In this document: positions 47,516 to 58,754 of the stretch, piece by piece | How positions within the stretch are numbered: position 1 is the stretch's first letter | Layout of the letters: every line of letters starts with the position of its first letter | The notes under the pieces: model-generated | Seen by the model: only the letters and a program-made list of their open reading frames with translations | Databases searched by the model: none | Told to the model about the DNA's origin: nothing | Assembly (NCBI GenBank): GCA_022419385.1 | Contig: JAJUBI010000007.1 | Location: 2,265,768-2,329,767 of the forward strand | Direction: 5' to 3' | From: Paraconiothyrium sp. Pb-2020 | Lineage: Eukaryota; Ascomycota; Dothideomycetes; Pleosporales; Didymosphaeriaceae | DNA length: 64,000 bases | Made by a program: the position numbers and the translations under genes

Positions 47516-49052
47516 TTAACCTGCCTGGTAAAGACCAAGCGCAACCACATGGGGATTGATCATAGACAGATTGAAGGGAGTGAGGAAAAGGTCCGAGTCA
47601 GTAATCGCAATGAACGATGTCCCATTCATAGCAGGATCACCCTCATATACCTCGCTCGCGGGCTGATACGTGTACCCACTGTTGTTACCAGTAATGGTCA
47701 AAGGGGTGTATGTCAAATTCAATTGTGCGACCCACGCAACAAATTGCGGCTGGCCGGCGGAGGTAGCAGTGACATATGAGTTGTTCGGTCCGACAGCCTG
47801 ACCTGGTGCATCCCAAGTGAGGTTGACCTGCTTGCCAGGGAACGAGAGAGGCTCGGATCGGTTGTGTGCGATGGCAGGGCCGCAGGCGTAGCCGGTGGTG
47901 TTGAGGTTCACGCAAGACTCGTCGGCAGGAATGTCAGAACGCGAGGGATCCGCCGTGCGATTGCCGACGACTTCATAGTCTGCTGTATCGTTTGGCGAAA
48001 AGCGGTTGGGGTTGGCCTGGTTGACGATGTGCAATGCGGGAAAGTTCTGCCATGCGAGGCGCGTGGTATTTTCCGGGCAGGAGCTGATGTACGGCGCGAG
48101 GTAAGACCACGCCCAGGATTGCGGGATGCCGGTCTCAAACCACACCGGCATGGGGTGTAGACCGAGCATCTGGCGGAACGACATCTGCTGACGGGCTTCG
48201 GTGGCAATAGACTGCGACAAGAGCTGACCGACCTCACGGCTGTCAAGGTGGTTGATGAAGCCCCAGACACCGGACTCGCCCCAACGAGTAAGCTTCTGGT
48301 TGAAGTCGATGAACTCGCGCACAGTGCGGTAGGGGTAGTTGTATGTGCACTGTGGAGGAGCAGCCTCACCGAGCATGTTGCTGAGTAGAGTCGCATGGCC
48401 GGTCTCTTGGATGGCCATGAAAGCGATGTATGAGCGATCTTCAGCGGTTAGGCCAGCTTCGAGAAAATCCTCCTCAGAGAAGACGGCGAGGCCGTTATTG
48501 AATAGATCGAGCTCGATCCATTCTTGGTACAAGCCAAGAGCAATTGATTCGAAGTCGAAATCACTGTTCACCATATAGCGCGGCTCAGTGCCGTTGGTTC
48601 CAAGACCGCCTTGAAACATTGTCAGTCTGCATAGCGAGTGGAGAGCATCGGGAATTAGACTGACCATTAGGCGTGTACGGTATTGGGGCAGGGTTTTGCA
48701 GCTTGCCGTTAGCATTGTAATACGTCGCTGTCGGATTTGGTGGCAGAGGTGCAATGGCCGTTCCAATAGTGGTGGGTGCCTTCTCGGCTCCGGTGGTTGT
48801 AGGAGTTCCCGAGAAAGGACCATGGCTGGTGGCACCGGTCACATCGGAACTTCTTCGCGGAGGCGCTGATGCAGGTGTGGTAACAACAGCGTTGATCTGG
48901 GAGTCCGCACCAAAGCTTGATGCTGGTGCACCAGTCGGCGCGCTAACAGTGACGGGGAAGTCGGCATCAGAGTACCCAGGCACCTGAGGCGCCGGGGCAG
49001 CGACAGCGAGCGCTGACAGCAGTGTCGAAGCGTAGATAGCCTTGGTGAGCAT
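47516..49052 (-). CDS. rds1: secreted Rds1-like ferritin-fold protein
   Basis: Two exons, 48665-49052 and 47516-48609, with a 55-nt intron (GTCAGT...TTCAAG); the split codon G|GC keeps frame, 493 residues. Residues 1-19 form a signal peptide (MLTKAIYASTLLSALAVAAP). Next comes a Ser/Thr/Pro/Ala-rich linker of about 100 residues, then a ferritin-like helical domain (DFDFESIALGLYQEWIELDL, FSEEDFLEAGLTAEDRSYIA, MAIQETGHATLLSNML). The C-terminal third is beta-rich with many N-glycosylation sequons (NLT, NNS, NGT). Homologues include fission-yeast rds1, which responds to nutrient and stress signals. Metal binding is not assured, since the Glu/His ligands are only partly visible. It is probably a cell-wall or extracellular protein. 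Confidence 0.9.
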
Positions 49053-50038
49053 GATGGCAGCTGGTCAGGATCGGATGGTGGCGCATAGCATCGGGGACGG
49101 CGGCACTGTTATATACAGCCACGACGATGGACCGCTCCATCTGCAGAGCTTTCGTCGTCAACGCGTAATAGTAGTACAAAGCCTTGCTCAACCAATTCTC
49201 AATAAAGAATGATTTCATGACATGCTCGAGGCGGAATAACCGGCAGCACTTTGTGGGAGACTTGATGGGCGCCATGGCAAGAGCCCTGCAGGACGGAAAG
49301 ACCAGTGCTACGCGTGGAGGTGGGCCCCGGCAACAAACGACAGACAAATGAGGATCGATAGGCATCGGGTCGAGGTTGGGCGATTCGGGGCCGCTGTGGG
49401 GACGCGTGGGCAGCGCGGTTGGTGTTTGGGCCGTGATGTAGAGATGACAGCACGACTGTGAAGACCCTGGTCCGAGTGAAGAGGCGGCAGCTCCAACGTT
49501 CACACTGTGCCGGAGCGTCTTGACAAATTGGACGATGGCGACAATGACATCGCCACGACCCTCTTGGTAAGGATTCAGGCCCAGGCGTCTGATGTGGCTT
49601 GATACTCTTGCAAAACCGCCCCGCGGAGGCACGTCGGTGCGAGCGAGGTCGGCAGATGCATGGAGCCTGGTTCCTGGACTGGACGGCTGCCGGAACTAGG
49701 ACTCCCTCCGGCACGCATCTGATCGCAGGGGTTGCTGATGGGGTTCCGCGGTCTTGTGCGCCCAGCGTGGACTCGAGATGGGTGACGTTCGGAACTTTTA
49801 TGAACCGCGCTAATCTTAAAGGATCGATGACGAAAGAGCGCACTACAGGAACATGCATGCAATTTTCGGAGGACAGGACACAACTACATGGGCGCGACGT
49901 GGTATAGGCATTGCCTGCATGGGCGGCTTTCGACATCCCAATTGCTCGACTATGCTGGGCATTGGGCCAAATGCGCACGCAGACCAGCGGGAACCTCTTT
50001 CCAGCTGGAACATCAACGCGTGCAACGCGCGAACTTGG
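49053..50038. other. intergenic, no supportable gene
   Basis: Promoter of the Rds1-like gene and 3' flank of trm1. Two long minus-strand frames (49.0-49.98 kb) overlap each other in different phases, begin with non-ATG codons and have no domain, so they are not called. Confidence 0.45.
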
Positions 50039-52203
50039 CTACTTTGCGCGAGACATGGGACCCCAGTTCTCGCGTGGAGCGACCTGGTAGCGCACATATT
50101 TTCCTCTGTCCTGGTCCTTACCCAGCCGCTCATCGAACTTGACATCGAATTCGACACCTAAATAGGAAGGGCGACCACTTGAGCCGCTTGCTGTTCCCGT
50201 CAGCTCGCCGTTTTCCTCCGAGCCCGTCTGTTCGCCTGCCATCGCACCGTTCAAGGCACCATCTGGTATCCCATCAGCGCTGGTCTGCAACTCTGCTGCC
50301 GCAGTCTCTGCCGTCGCTCTCGGTTGCTGTCTCGCCGATACCTTCTGATGAACGCTTCCTTTCGACATGATGGCGTGACCTGCGCTGGTCTGTTTGAGCG
50401 TATTCTTCAGGGGTGCTCTTTGGCGAACCCACTCCAGCATGACATGCCACATGTCCCGCCACGATGCATCCGTCTTGATGGAGCCGGGGCGGCAGTGGCT
50501 CATCGTTACCCTAAACCCAGCGTGTCGAAGGGCACCTCGTACAGCTGCAGTAGGCGGAGCTGAGCAGTGAACTACCCTCGACAATGAACTGGTGGTCGTG
50601 AAGAAGGGGTGATGATCCAAGACTGCTGGGTCTGTCTTCGGAATCAAAGGATTTAGCCGCTCTGGTCCCTTGCTCTTGCTGGCACTGTCTTCGGCGCCAA
50701 AGGTTGTTTCGTCCAGCGCCGTGTGAAGCATGCCTTCGATGCGATCCATAGTAGGGTATATCTTACGATCCGCATCTTTCAGCTGCGCAAGCACACGCTT
50801 GATGAACTCTGGATTGTGCAGAGGACCGCCGAACATTGGACCGGACATCTACACTCATTAGCAGAGTGAATTTGTATCTTTGTAGGTGCACTTGCATGTG
50901 TTTTGAATCCGCAATGTTCGCAGTGTTCGTCTGCAGAGGGGCCATGGGCAAAGCCATGCTTATAGAATGTGCTGTTGTTCTTCGCCTTTTGTTCCCTATG
51001 CCGAGCCAAAGGTTGCGTCTTCCACGCTCCGCATCCCGCGTCACAATGGTATACAAGTATAGTCTTCCCAGCAAGGAACTTCACGTCATTGGGCGACTTT
51101 CGCACCCTCACAAAGACTCGGATATAGTAGTCGATAGAAAGGGAGAGGAGAGGTTCTATAGCCATGCCATATCGCCCTGCGGATTGCGCGATAGCATGTA
51201 GGATCAGCCGGAGACCGCCTTCGTGGCAGGCATCACCGGTCAGCGGCAAGCCACCGTATAGCGAGAAGGTCTTCTCTAAATAGCCATGGGAAGCGAAGAT
51301 GGCAGAGTCGGTGCAGGTTACGCACAGGAGGCCGTCATCGTTGATAGCTTGTAGGGCCGAATCTATGAAAGGAGACGCGGTACCGTAGGGATCCAGATCG
51401 ATCACATCATATCCTTTCTTGTCACAGAAGCTATACATATAAGCGATCGCATTTCCAGTATGTGCTTGAATCTTCCCCTCGAGTCTGTTGTGCTTGACGT
51501 TGAGCGCGATGGATTGTGTTGCCTTTTCTGACATGTCATTAGCTGTGATGGAAGTCGCAAGGGGTATTTCTTTTGCGTAGCGCAGCGCACGAAGGCCGGT
51601 CGCAGACAATGCGTCTAGTATGCTGAAAGGTGGTCTCCACGTCGATTTTTCTTTGCATCTCTCAGCATCGGATGCGGCGGCATTTGCATCTTCGGTGCCA
51701 GATATGGCAGTGTCGGTATTATCCTGTACGCTCTTTCTTCGCTTTGCTGCAGACTCTTCCGTACTTATGGCTGCCTCGCTGTCGTTCAGCTTCCGCTTGT
51801 TTCCAGTAGCACTGTCGAGCTGAATAGTAGATGTCGCTGGAGCCGAATCGTTACTAGCGCCATTGTTCTTTGCCTTCTGCTTGTTCTTCCTGTCTGCCTT
51901 CTTCTTCTGCTGCTCATGCCTTTCCTGCTTTCGCACGATCGAATCCTCGCCAAACGTCTTAATGGCCAATACGCTCAAATCACGATTGAACTGCTGGATT
52001 GGATTGTAGAAGACCTGCTGCTTCTGGGTCTCCTCCTTGGACATATTCGGGTCCAGGGATATGGGCGTGTCGTGAGGCACGAGGATATGTGCGAGCCCTT
52101 CGCTGATTGTAGTGTAATCCCTCCCTCCATGCTGGACGTTCTGTCCTGCTCGAGGTGAACCCTCGATCGGTACGGGCATTGGCTCGGCCATCTTCGTAAG
52201 CAT
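50039..52203 (-). CDS. trm1: tRNA (guanine26-N2)-dimethyltransferase Trm1
   Basis: Two exons, 50896-52203 and 50039-50848, 705 residues. The intron (50849-50895, 47 nt) starts GCAAGT and ends GTGTAG with a GCTAAT branch; only this GC-AG intron keeps phase 0, joining HCEHCGFKTH to MSGPMFGGPLHNPEFI. Visible motifs: N-terminal FYNPIQQFNRDLSVLAI; SAM-binding FSILDALSATGLRALRYA; the catalytic region VIDLDPYGTASPFIDSAL and CTDSAIFASHG; and the CxxC pair HCEHCG. A Lys/Ser-rich insert (about residues 105-190) lengthens it beyond yeast Trm1. It methylates G26 of tRNAs in nucleus and mitochondria. I took the ATG at 52203, because the frame upstream begins at a non-ATG codon. Confidence 0.93.
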
Positions 52204-52829
52204 GCTAGCAAACGGTCGTACGCTCACGGGTGGGGTTTTGTGTACGGCGCGTCGAAGAGGGCTATCGATGATCCATCTGCGGATGATATGGCGGGCTGGT
52301 AGCGCACATAAAGTGGTAAGCCTAGTTAGATGCGCGGCCAGCTTTGGCTAGCTTGTGTGTACGGCGAGGTTGTTGGGCGCGCAAGAAAGAAAGTGGCAGT
52401 AAACCGCAAGACTAATGTTTGGCGCTGATCGCAAAGCTCCAAAACTTTTTTGGCTCATGATTAAGCTTAAAGTTAGCGTCTTGGCCTAGATGGTCGCTGT
52501 CCCCCCAATCTGTTCAGGTCTAGACAAGTCCTTGCGCGATCCGCATTGGCGGTCTGTGGCGATACCGGTCGATCTTTTTTATCATTTTGTAGTTCAATGT
52601 TCGAAACTTACAAAGTGTCGAAGAGGTCGGTAGACCTTGGCCCGCTTTAGCGAAGCGCTCCGCTCCGGCAATACGACGGTTGCCTGAAATAGCCCCCAAA
52701 ACAACAACCGTCTGACCCCTAGGGAACGCATAAAGGCTGTCCGATACCCTTCACTGGCGGTCATGGTACTGCTCGCTATAGCCACAACCTCAATTATATC
52801 GTCGTCTTGTTCAGGAAAACATCGTGGCC
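52204..52829. other. divergent promoter between trm1 and the 52.8-kb gene
   Basis: 626 bp between outward-facing start codons. A run of Ts at 52571-52580 and pyrimidine-rich tracts are present; no clear factor site. Confidence 0.45.
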
Positions 52830-54070
52830 ATGGGTAAACCCCAGCCAACGCCTGCGCCTTATCGCGATGATCCAGATGCCGTATCGCTACATACAACACC
52901 CGATGATTACGACTATGATGATGCGCCCGACGTCGAAGATCGACCTCCCTCGTATGCTGCACCTCTGATTCATCACATTACGCCAACCTCATCAGGGCGG
53001 ACTAATCATTCGGAATGGTTCCAACTCAAGAACGGGAAGCCTCAAGTGCCAGAGACTCAGACTCAAAGTAACCCAAGGTATGATACTGACCCAGTGGTGC
53101 TTGAGGAGGCAGTGCGCTCGCTGGCCAAACACGCTCCTTACCCATTGGTCTATATCATGGGGACGCACCGAGAAACGGTCAAGAGGGGCGACAAGAAGGA
53201 GACGAAAGATATCACAGACTTCAGGATTGTTATAGATCTCCAGCACTATCTGCAACGAGCTGAGATGACTATCAAGACGGTTTCGAATGGCGAAAAGACG
53301 TATCGAGGGAGCATTACCAAGTGCCGCGCACCTGGGTATAAGCAGGATATCGAGGCTGGCGATGCGGGCCCTACGCTCAAGGAGTGGTGTCACCGTTACT
53401 GTGCTTCCCCTAAGACGCTGAGGATCTTCCGTCTACGCCGTGTCGTACGTAGCCCGAGGCGGTCGCGCTTTGCTGTACTGACTCAAGCACCCCTGTATAG
53501 GTCACGGGTTTCGAAGAAGAGTACCTAAAGAAACGCCTCGAAGGCTTGATCCGCAGCACCAATTATCGCGGTCACATCAGTGTGACTTTCCCAGTAGAGA
53601 ACAGTAACGTCGATCTGTACACTTCAAACCGGATCAATCAATGGCGTCTAACAACGTGGATCCGCTGGGTATGCTACCTGACTTTCCTCTGGATCTTTAC
53701 CTGGCCTGCACTATTCTTTACTACGAAGCGCTACGCAGTCGTTAAAGCAGAATGGCCTTGGTCAAGAACTGATAGTCACGGCATCAAGCGGTATACCACG
53801 ATCAGTGAGGAGCAGTGGTTCCAGGAATGGCATGTAGGCATCAGACGCCTTGTCTTGGACCGCTACCAGTGTGAGGCGAGCGAGGAAGTCCTTCGTGGCG
53901 TCATCGCCCGAGATGAAGATCCACCTATGCCGGGAACTCTTCGGACCGGCCACCAAGATGTGGACTCGACCGTCAATCTACTCACGCAGGGCTTCCAAGT
54001 GGCGCGTGCTCTTTCCAATGGCGACGTCCTTGGACGCGGAATTCAAGGTGGCTGGGGTTACGACACATAG
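52830..54070 (+). CDS. conserved fungal single-pass membrane protein, unknown function
   Basis: Two exons, 52830-53444 and 53501-54070, with a 56-nt intron (GTACGT...TATAG, phase 0), 394 residues. The start ATG at 52830 is preceded by an in-frame GTG only. The N-terminal ~75 residues are acidic and Pro-rich with a PPSYAAP motif. The core has TGF-like conserved blocks: GTHRETVKRGDKKETKDITD, LKEWCHRYCASPKTL, VTGFEEEYLKKRLEGLI, NYRGHISVTFPVEN, NQWRLTTWIRWV. One membrane segment follows (CYLTFLWIFTWPALFF), then a cytosolic tail with EEQWFQEWHVGIRR. Proteins of this pattern are widespread in ascomycetes and sometimes mislabelled as ABC transporters; I see no Walker motif. Confidence 0.85.
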
Positions 54071-55234
54071 GCACGAGTGGGTCGTACGCCAGATTATCTG
54101 CGCGTTCTTTCGGTAGCTACTTATTATCGCATCTTCGAGAGGACCAAGGTGAGTAGAACCCATGGCCTCTGATGCAGTTCTGGATACCTACTTAGCCTAC
54201 CGCTAGTTGATTCTCGATAGCTTTTTCCATTTTGGTCTCTCACCGTGACTTTTTAATACGAATCCGGGACGTCGTTTCATAAGAATACAGATTGTCGAGG
54301 GTTTGGCAGCGCATGCAGTACGCACGAAGCGTTGATTAATACTCAATATGTCGCACTCAATACTTGAACCCCGCAAGAGTCCGCACGTGCCTGCACGTGC
54401 CTGCAGGGTTTACATATTGGTATCCACGTATCTCAGTCAGCAGAAACGAGTCGATAGATCCATATGTGCCTCGGGCTCTCAATAATGGTGCGTCAGCTCG
54501 GACGACGCTGTGCTAGTTTAGGGCTGACATGTTATTGCTATCTCCATTGTCGTCGCATTTGTTCTTGACGCGGTCGCAGGTAATTACTTAATGTTTGTGA
54601 TGACCCCTGGGTCTCCATACAACTGCTTGCTACCCGAATGGAGCCGGCTAAAAATACCTCGCCCCACAACCTCGGATGCACGAAGGCGCAGGTACAATGA
54701 TCACCATGGCCGTCACTAAAGGAATATTTCTGCGAGGGTCAACCTATCAGGAAACTCTACCGCTGTGATCCGATTAGTATCACACGATCCTCAGCCTCAA
54801 TTAGACCATCATTTCAAACACAGACCAGCTTCCATAGCGGGCCTGTGTCATCGTACGAAGCTGCATGCTCTGCAATATCCCCACACAACATGAACAGAGC
54901 TTCACGCATAACGATTATCAAAGCCTCGATGCAGGATATTCGCGAAAAAGATCCCTGCTAAGTTGCCAAAGCACAGTAGTATTGTTAGCCTCGCATACCG
55001 GACCATAGCGGGTACACTAGTAAATCACGATGCTACACATCCCAACCTCTAAGCCACCTCGAATCTCCACTTTGCCCTCTGCTCGTTTATGGATCACATG
55101 ACTCAAATATATATATCATCCAGATGTATCCGTGTTCAAGCATACCATCGCAACACTTCACGAACTTTACAATCATCAGCAACTTCAACACCATACTCAA
55201 AGCGCAAAACTACACCGACGCCACGATCATCACC
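54071..55234. other. intergenic, no supportable gene
   Basis: Only short frames. It contains two E-boxes at 54.38-54.40 kb and the promoter and leader of the small secreted protein gene. Confidence 0.4.
54384..54399. promoter_or_regulatory. two CACGTG E-boxes one helical turn apart
   Basis: CACGTG occurs at 54384-54389 and 54394-54399 inside a duplicated decamer GCACGTGCCT. The 10-bp spacing puts both sites on the same DNA face, as expected for cooperative bHLH binding. The nearest start codons are 0.85 kb to the right and a gene end 0.3 kb to the left. Confidence 0.35.
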
Positions 55235-55646
55235 ATGCAGCTCATCGCCACCGCCCTCCTCGCCCTCCTAGGCACTGCTTCCGCTGCCCCAGCGCGCAAC
55301 ATTCAAGCCCGCAGCGGCATTACCATCTCCTTCTACCCGGAGGCCAACTTTGGCGGCGAACCTTTGGTCATCTCTGACGTGGTCAGCAACAAGTGCCAAC
55401 AAGTTTCTGAAGGAGTCACAGTTGGCAGTGTAAAGGTTGCCTCTGGAGCTCTCTGCAGACTGACTTAGTAAGTTAACAACTTAGTTGGTAAGGTGTCAGA
55501 AAAAGAGAGGAGATACTGACTGGCACAGCTCCGCACCAACCTGCACACTCCACGGTGATCTTTTTGTCTACCCGGATACGCCGGCGGAGGATTTGGCGGG
55601 CGAGACGGTAACAAGCTACCTTTGCCAGACTTGCACAGGATGCTAA
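55235..55646 (+). CDS. small secreted cysteine-containing protein
   Basis: Two exons, 55235-55467 and 55529-55646, with a 61-nt intron (GTAAGT...GCACAG), 116 residues. Residues 1-18 form a signal peptide (MQLIATALLALLGTASAA), then a dibasic-like processed segment (PARNIQARS). The mature domain of about 90 residues is beta-rich (GITISFYPEANFGGEPLVIS), with a beta/gamma-crystallin-like YPEANFGG pattern, and has six cysteines, the last three in CQTCTGC. Size, secretion and cysteines fit small secreted proteins of fungi, including candidate effectors, but function is unknown. The ATG follows ACC and is the only suitable start. Confidence 0.8.
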
Positions 55647-55974
55647 GCAAGGGATGTCTCTGGTGAAGGGGAAAGAGATGAGTTTCGCGATAGGTTTGAT
55701 GAAGTCGATCCTTTGCGTGTTGCATGGCGAAGTTCTTGACAACACTCCTTAGTAGGATATGGTCCACGACGCTCCTTATAATAGTAATGATAATGCCAGA
55801 TGTAGGCTGGTGACCAGCAAATCAGTGCATTGGCCATAAATCATCTAAATCTTGTGATACAGATATAAGCCCGGTGAATATCATTCCAAAATATATTGGG
55901 ATAGTGGCCTATCGTTTGTTTCAGGCTTTGATATCTGATATGAACTTATCCGATTCGATCCATTCGTACTTCCC
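55647..55974. other. short intergenic region between convergent genes
   Basis: 328 bp between two gene 3' ends. AT-rich in the middle; nothing recognised. Confidence 0.5.
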
Positions 55975-56930
55975 TTATCTCGGAACGACTGTATCTTTGT
56001 TGTTCTCCAAGAACTGCCTGAACGTGGTTAGGGGAACTCCATGACTCTTGATCTCGTCCATGTCGGCTAATCCAACCAGCTGCTCCATAAGTCTCTGTCC
56101 AACTACAAACGGATTTCCCGCTTCCTTCTCATTTTCCTCTGGCGTGCGATAATGAACGTCAACTCTTCTGCCTGATGCTCTTTCGATCTCAGACAGTATA
56201 TCTGCAACTGTAATATTTTCGCTCACAACGTTGACCGGCCTACCCGCGTACTTCTCAACGTTGTTGAACACGAGAGCAGTGAAAGCGCCGATGTCGTCAG
56301 GGTCGACTGTAGAGATGAGCAAGTCTGGTGTATAGCTACTGACAAACTTGCCCTCCGAGAGACCAGGATACATAACGTCCACAACCGGGAGAGTAATGTT
56401 GGTATTGAACCATCCTCCGCGGATTGCCGTCCAGGGAATTCCGGACTCGCGCACGAGCTTCTCGACTGCAATTTTTCCGGTGACTGCGGGAGCGATCATA
56501 GGATTGCTAAAGATTTGCTCGACGTTGGGATCGCTTAGACCGAGTTGAGTGGACACGGCTATATGTTGCACTCCTGCGATTTTAGCGGCATCGATCAAGA
56601 TGCGTGCCTCGCGGGTTTCTGAATCGTCAATCCAGGAGGGCAACTGAGTCAGAAAGACAGCGCTGCAGCCTCTGATAGCCGAGCTAATCCTGGACGAGTT
56701 CAGTAGTTGTAGTAGTGGGAGACAAGAGATGTAACGACTTACGATGCGGTATCGCTAAGGCTTCCTTCGTGCAGAGACACTCCATCGCCAAACTTCTTGA
56801 GCGCAACAGCGCGTTCAGCGGAAGGATCTGAGACGAAAGCATGCACATTCCATCCCGATTTTGATAGGTGCTTGACGACGGCTTTTCCCTGGGAGCCGGT
56901 GGCCCGGATGACGAGGGCTGTTTTGGACAT
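55975..56930 (-). CDS. NmrA-like NAD(P)-binding protein
   Basis: Two exons, 56743-56930 and 55975-56689, with a 53-nt intron (GTAAGT...GTCCAG, codon TC|G), 300 residues. I chose the ATG at 56930 (MSKTALVIRATGSQGKAVVK); an in-frame ATG at 57020 would add 30 Thr-rich residues. The Rossmann N-terminus is followed by VHAFVSDPSAERAVALKKFG, SAVFLTQLPSW, HIAVSTQLGLSDPNV, GIPWTAIRGGWFNTNI and VDPDDIGAFTALVF, the NmrA order. The first glycine of the usual GATGxxG motif is Arg here (IRATGSQG). Family members are redox-sensing regulators or reductases. It is divergent from a Zn2Cys6 regulator 400 bp away. Confidence 0.88.
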
Positions 56931-57240
56931 GATGATGAACAACAAAAGTGAGGAAGTTGTGGTTTCGAGTTCTGAGATACAGTCTCGAAACTTGGATATG
57001 GCTGTTGTTGTCGTCGTCATCTGACTTTATAGCTCTGTGCGTGGAGTACCGCTCTGCAGCCTCGCAAGGAGTTCCGCAACCCATTGAGGCGGAGATCCTC
57101 ACTTGCGGACTTGAGTGAGAAAGCTCGGCGGAAGCCCGCACGCACCAGAAAACATGCTCCTAAACGTCAGAACGACTGCTGCGTCTGAACTTGGATGCAA
57201 CGGTATCAGAGACGTAGGTATGGCAGCGATGGACAGGGGG

Positions 57241-57261
57241 GTTCTAGAACAGGAGCTCCTG
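57241..57261. promoter_or_regulatory. abutting palindromes GTTCTAGAAC and CAGGAGCTCCTG
   Basis: Two perfect palindromes, 57241-57250 and 57250-57261, share one base. They lie in the 400-bp region between the NmrA-like gene and the Zn2Cys6 gene, 70 bp before the latter. The first contains TTCTAGAA, the core of a heat-shock element (nTTCnnGAAn). Function not shown. Confidence 0.4.
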
Positions 57262-57330
57262 AACGCTGATTGGCCGAAGGGGGCAGCAACCCATGGTTTG
57301 TAAGCATCTCCCCCTCTCAAAGCTATCCGA

Positions 57331-58754
57331 ATGGACTTGAATTGCCCAACTCCGCCTCTCACGATGCCTCCAAACCGCTTTCGGAATTCCAACGCTCAAG
57401 GGCGCCAGAAATCATGTTCCGAATGCGCGAAAGCGAAGCGGAGATGCGATCTGCAGCAGCCCAATTGTCTGCGATGCGCGAGGCAAAGGCTTACATGTAC
57501 ATATCCGCCGCAACCTCGCATATCACCTGCTGTCGCGGAGCTTCATGAACCTGCCCCTGACGACAGTCCCTTGATCGAGGAACTGTTTAATCCAGTGCTG
57601 GACCTTCCTTTCGACCTGGAGATTCCTGATGCAGCTGTTGCACCAGAGCTGGAAATACTGGGCCCTGTCCCAGATCTTTCAGAGATGGAGAATTTGGAGC
57701 ATTCCAACGACATGCTTGGGAATATTGCCGGGAAAGAGATCTCTGATGCATCCTCCGGGATTGGAAAATATCCCTCGGCAAAGTCAATTTCTAACCTTCT
57801 TGCATCCGAGCTCTTTGAGTCACGAGTAGGCTACTCAATGGAACAATGGAAAGCAGCCCCCCAAATGATGGCTAAGGAGAATTGTACTCCATGGAGTCAT
57901 CCTAATTTGTACGAAGAGGTGATGCCTAGAGCCATGCAAGGTGCGACCACCTACACGAGTCATGGAATCCCATTGTTGACCGACAGCACAGATGCATTCG
58001 CCGCTTCGTCGTTATACATTTCTCGGACAGAGACTAATGCAAAATTCGTTCTGCGCCACATCACTGAAAGAGCGCACGAGTTGGTCGAACAGCCGCTTCC
58101 CACCGTGCCAGCCGAAGTGATTGCGCAAGCGCAAGCAGTTCTGTTGTATCAGGTCATGCTGATTTGCAGTGACGATGTGAGTTTCTGAACGGACTCCACG
58201 ACACCCCTTTGGTTTCCAAACCTGTCTAACAACAGTAGCTGACAAACTCACAGTTTCGATATTATCGTCAAACCCAAACCCTCCTTCCTCATCTGAAAGA
58301 TCTTAGCAGCTCTCTTTATTTACTTGTAACCGAAGACCACACTAACCATGAAGATCGCACCGCGACTCTGCCACTCTATCCTAGCCATGTCGCTCGCTCG
58401 GCGTGGCTGTCATTTATCTTTCGAGAATCCTGCCGACGTACGCTTCTCGCTGTCTGTCACGCTGTATCTATATGTACTCTTCTCCAAGGTGACATAATGC
58501 CTTGCAACGAGGCAATGTCTATCGGCAATCGCGTGACTATATCATCTGCGCTCTGGGCAGCCAAGTCGCCGCTCGAATTCGCGATCGCTTGGAATGAAAA
58601 GAACCACTACTTGGTTGAAGAATTGGACTTTAGTGAAGTTTTGAAATCAGCGGACGCTGAAGATGTGGATGTGTTTGGGAGAATGATGATGGTAGGGCTC
58701 CTAGGAGTTGATGATGTGAGAGGATGGCTCCATTCAAAAGGAGGAAGCCTATGA
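57331..58754 (+). CDS. Zn2Cys6 transcription factor
   Basis: Two exons, 57331-58176 and 58254-58754, with a 77-nt intron (GTGAGT...CTCACAG, phase 0), 448 residues. A second ATG at 57364 (MPPNRFRNSN) is an alternative start. The zinc cluster near residues 29-56 has all six cysteines (CSECAKAKRRCD, then CLRCARQRLTC) in CX2CX6CX6CX2CX6C spacing. An acidic linker follows (LPFDLEIPDAAVAPELEIL), then a helical regulatory domain with VIAQAQAVLLYQVMLICSDD and SAWLSFIFRESCRRTLL, the pattern of fungal-specific C6 factors related to secondary-metabolism regulators. It is nuclear. It may control its divergent NmrA-like neighbour (inference from position). Confidence 0.9.

Noticed and set aside
48967..49978. 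Two long overlapping minus-strand frames (221 and 259 codons)
   Set aside because: Different phases over the same DNA, non-ATG starts, no domain; they cover the Rds1-like promoter.
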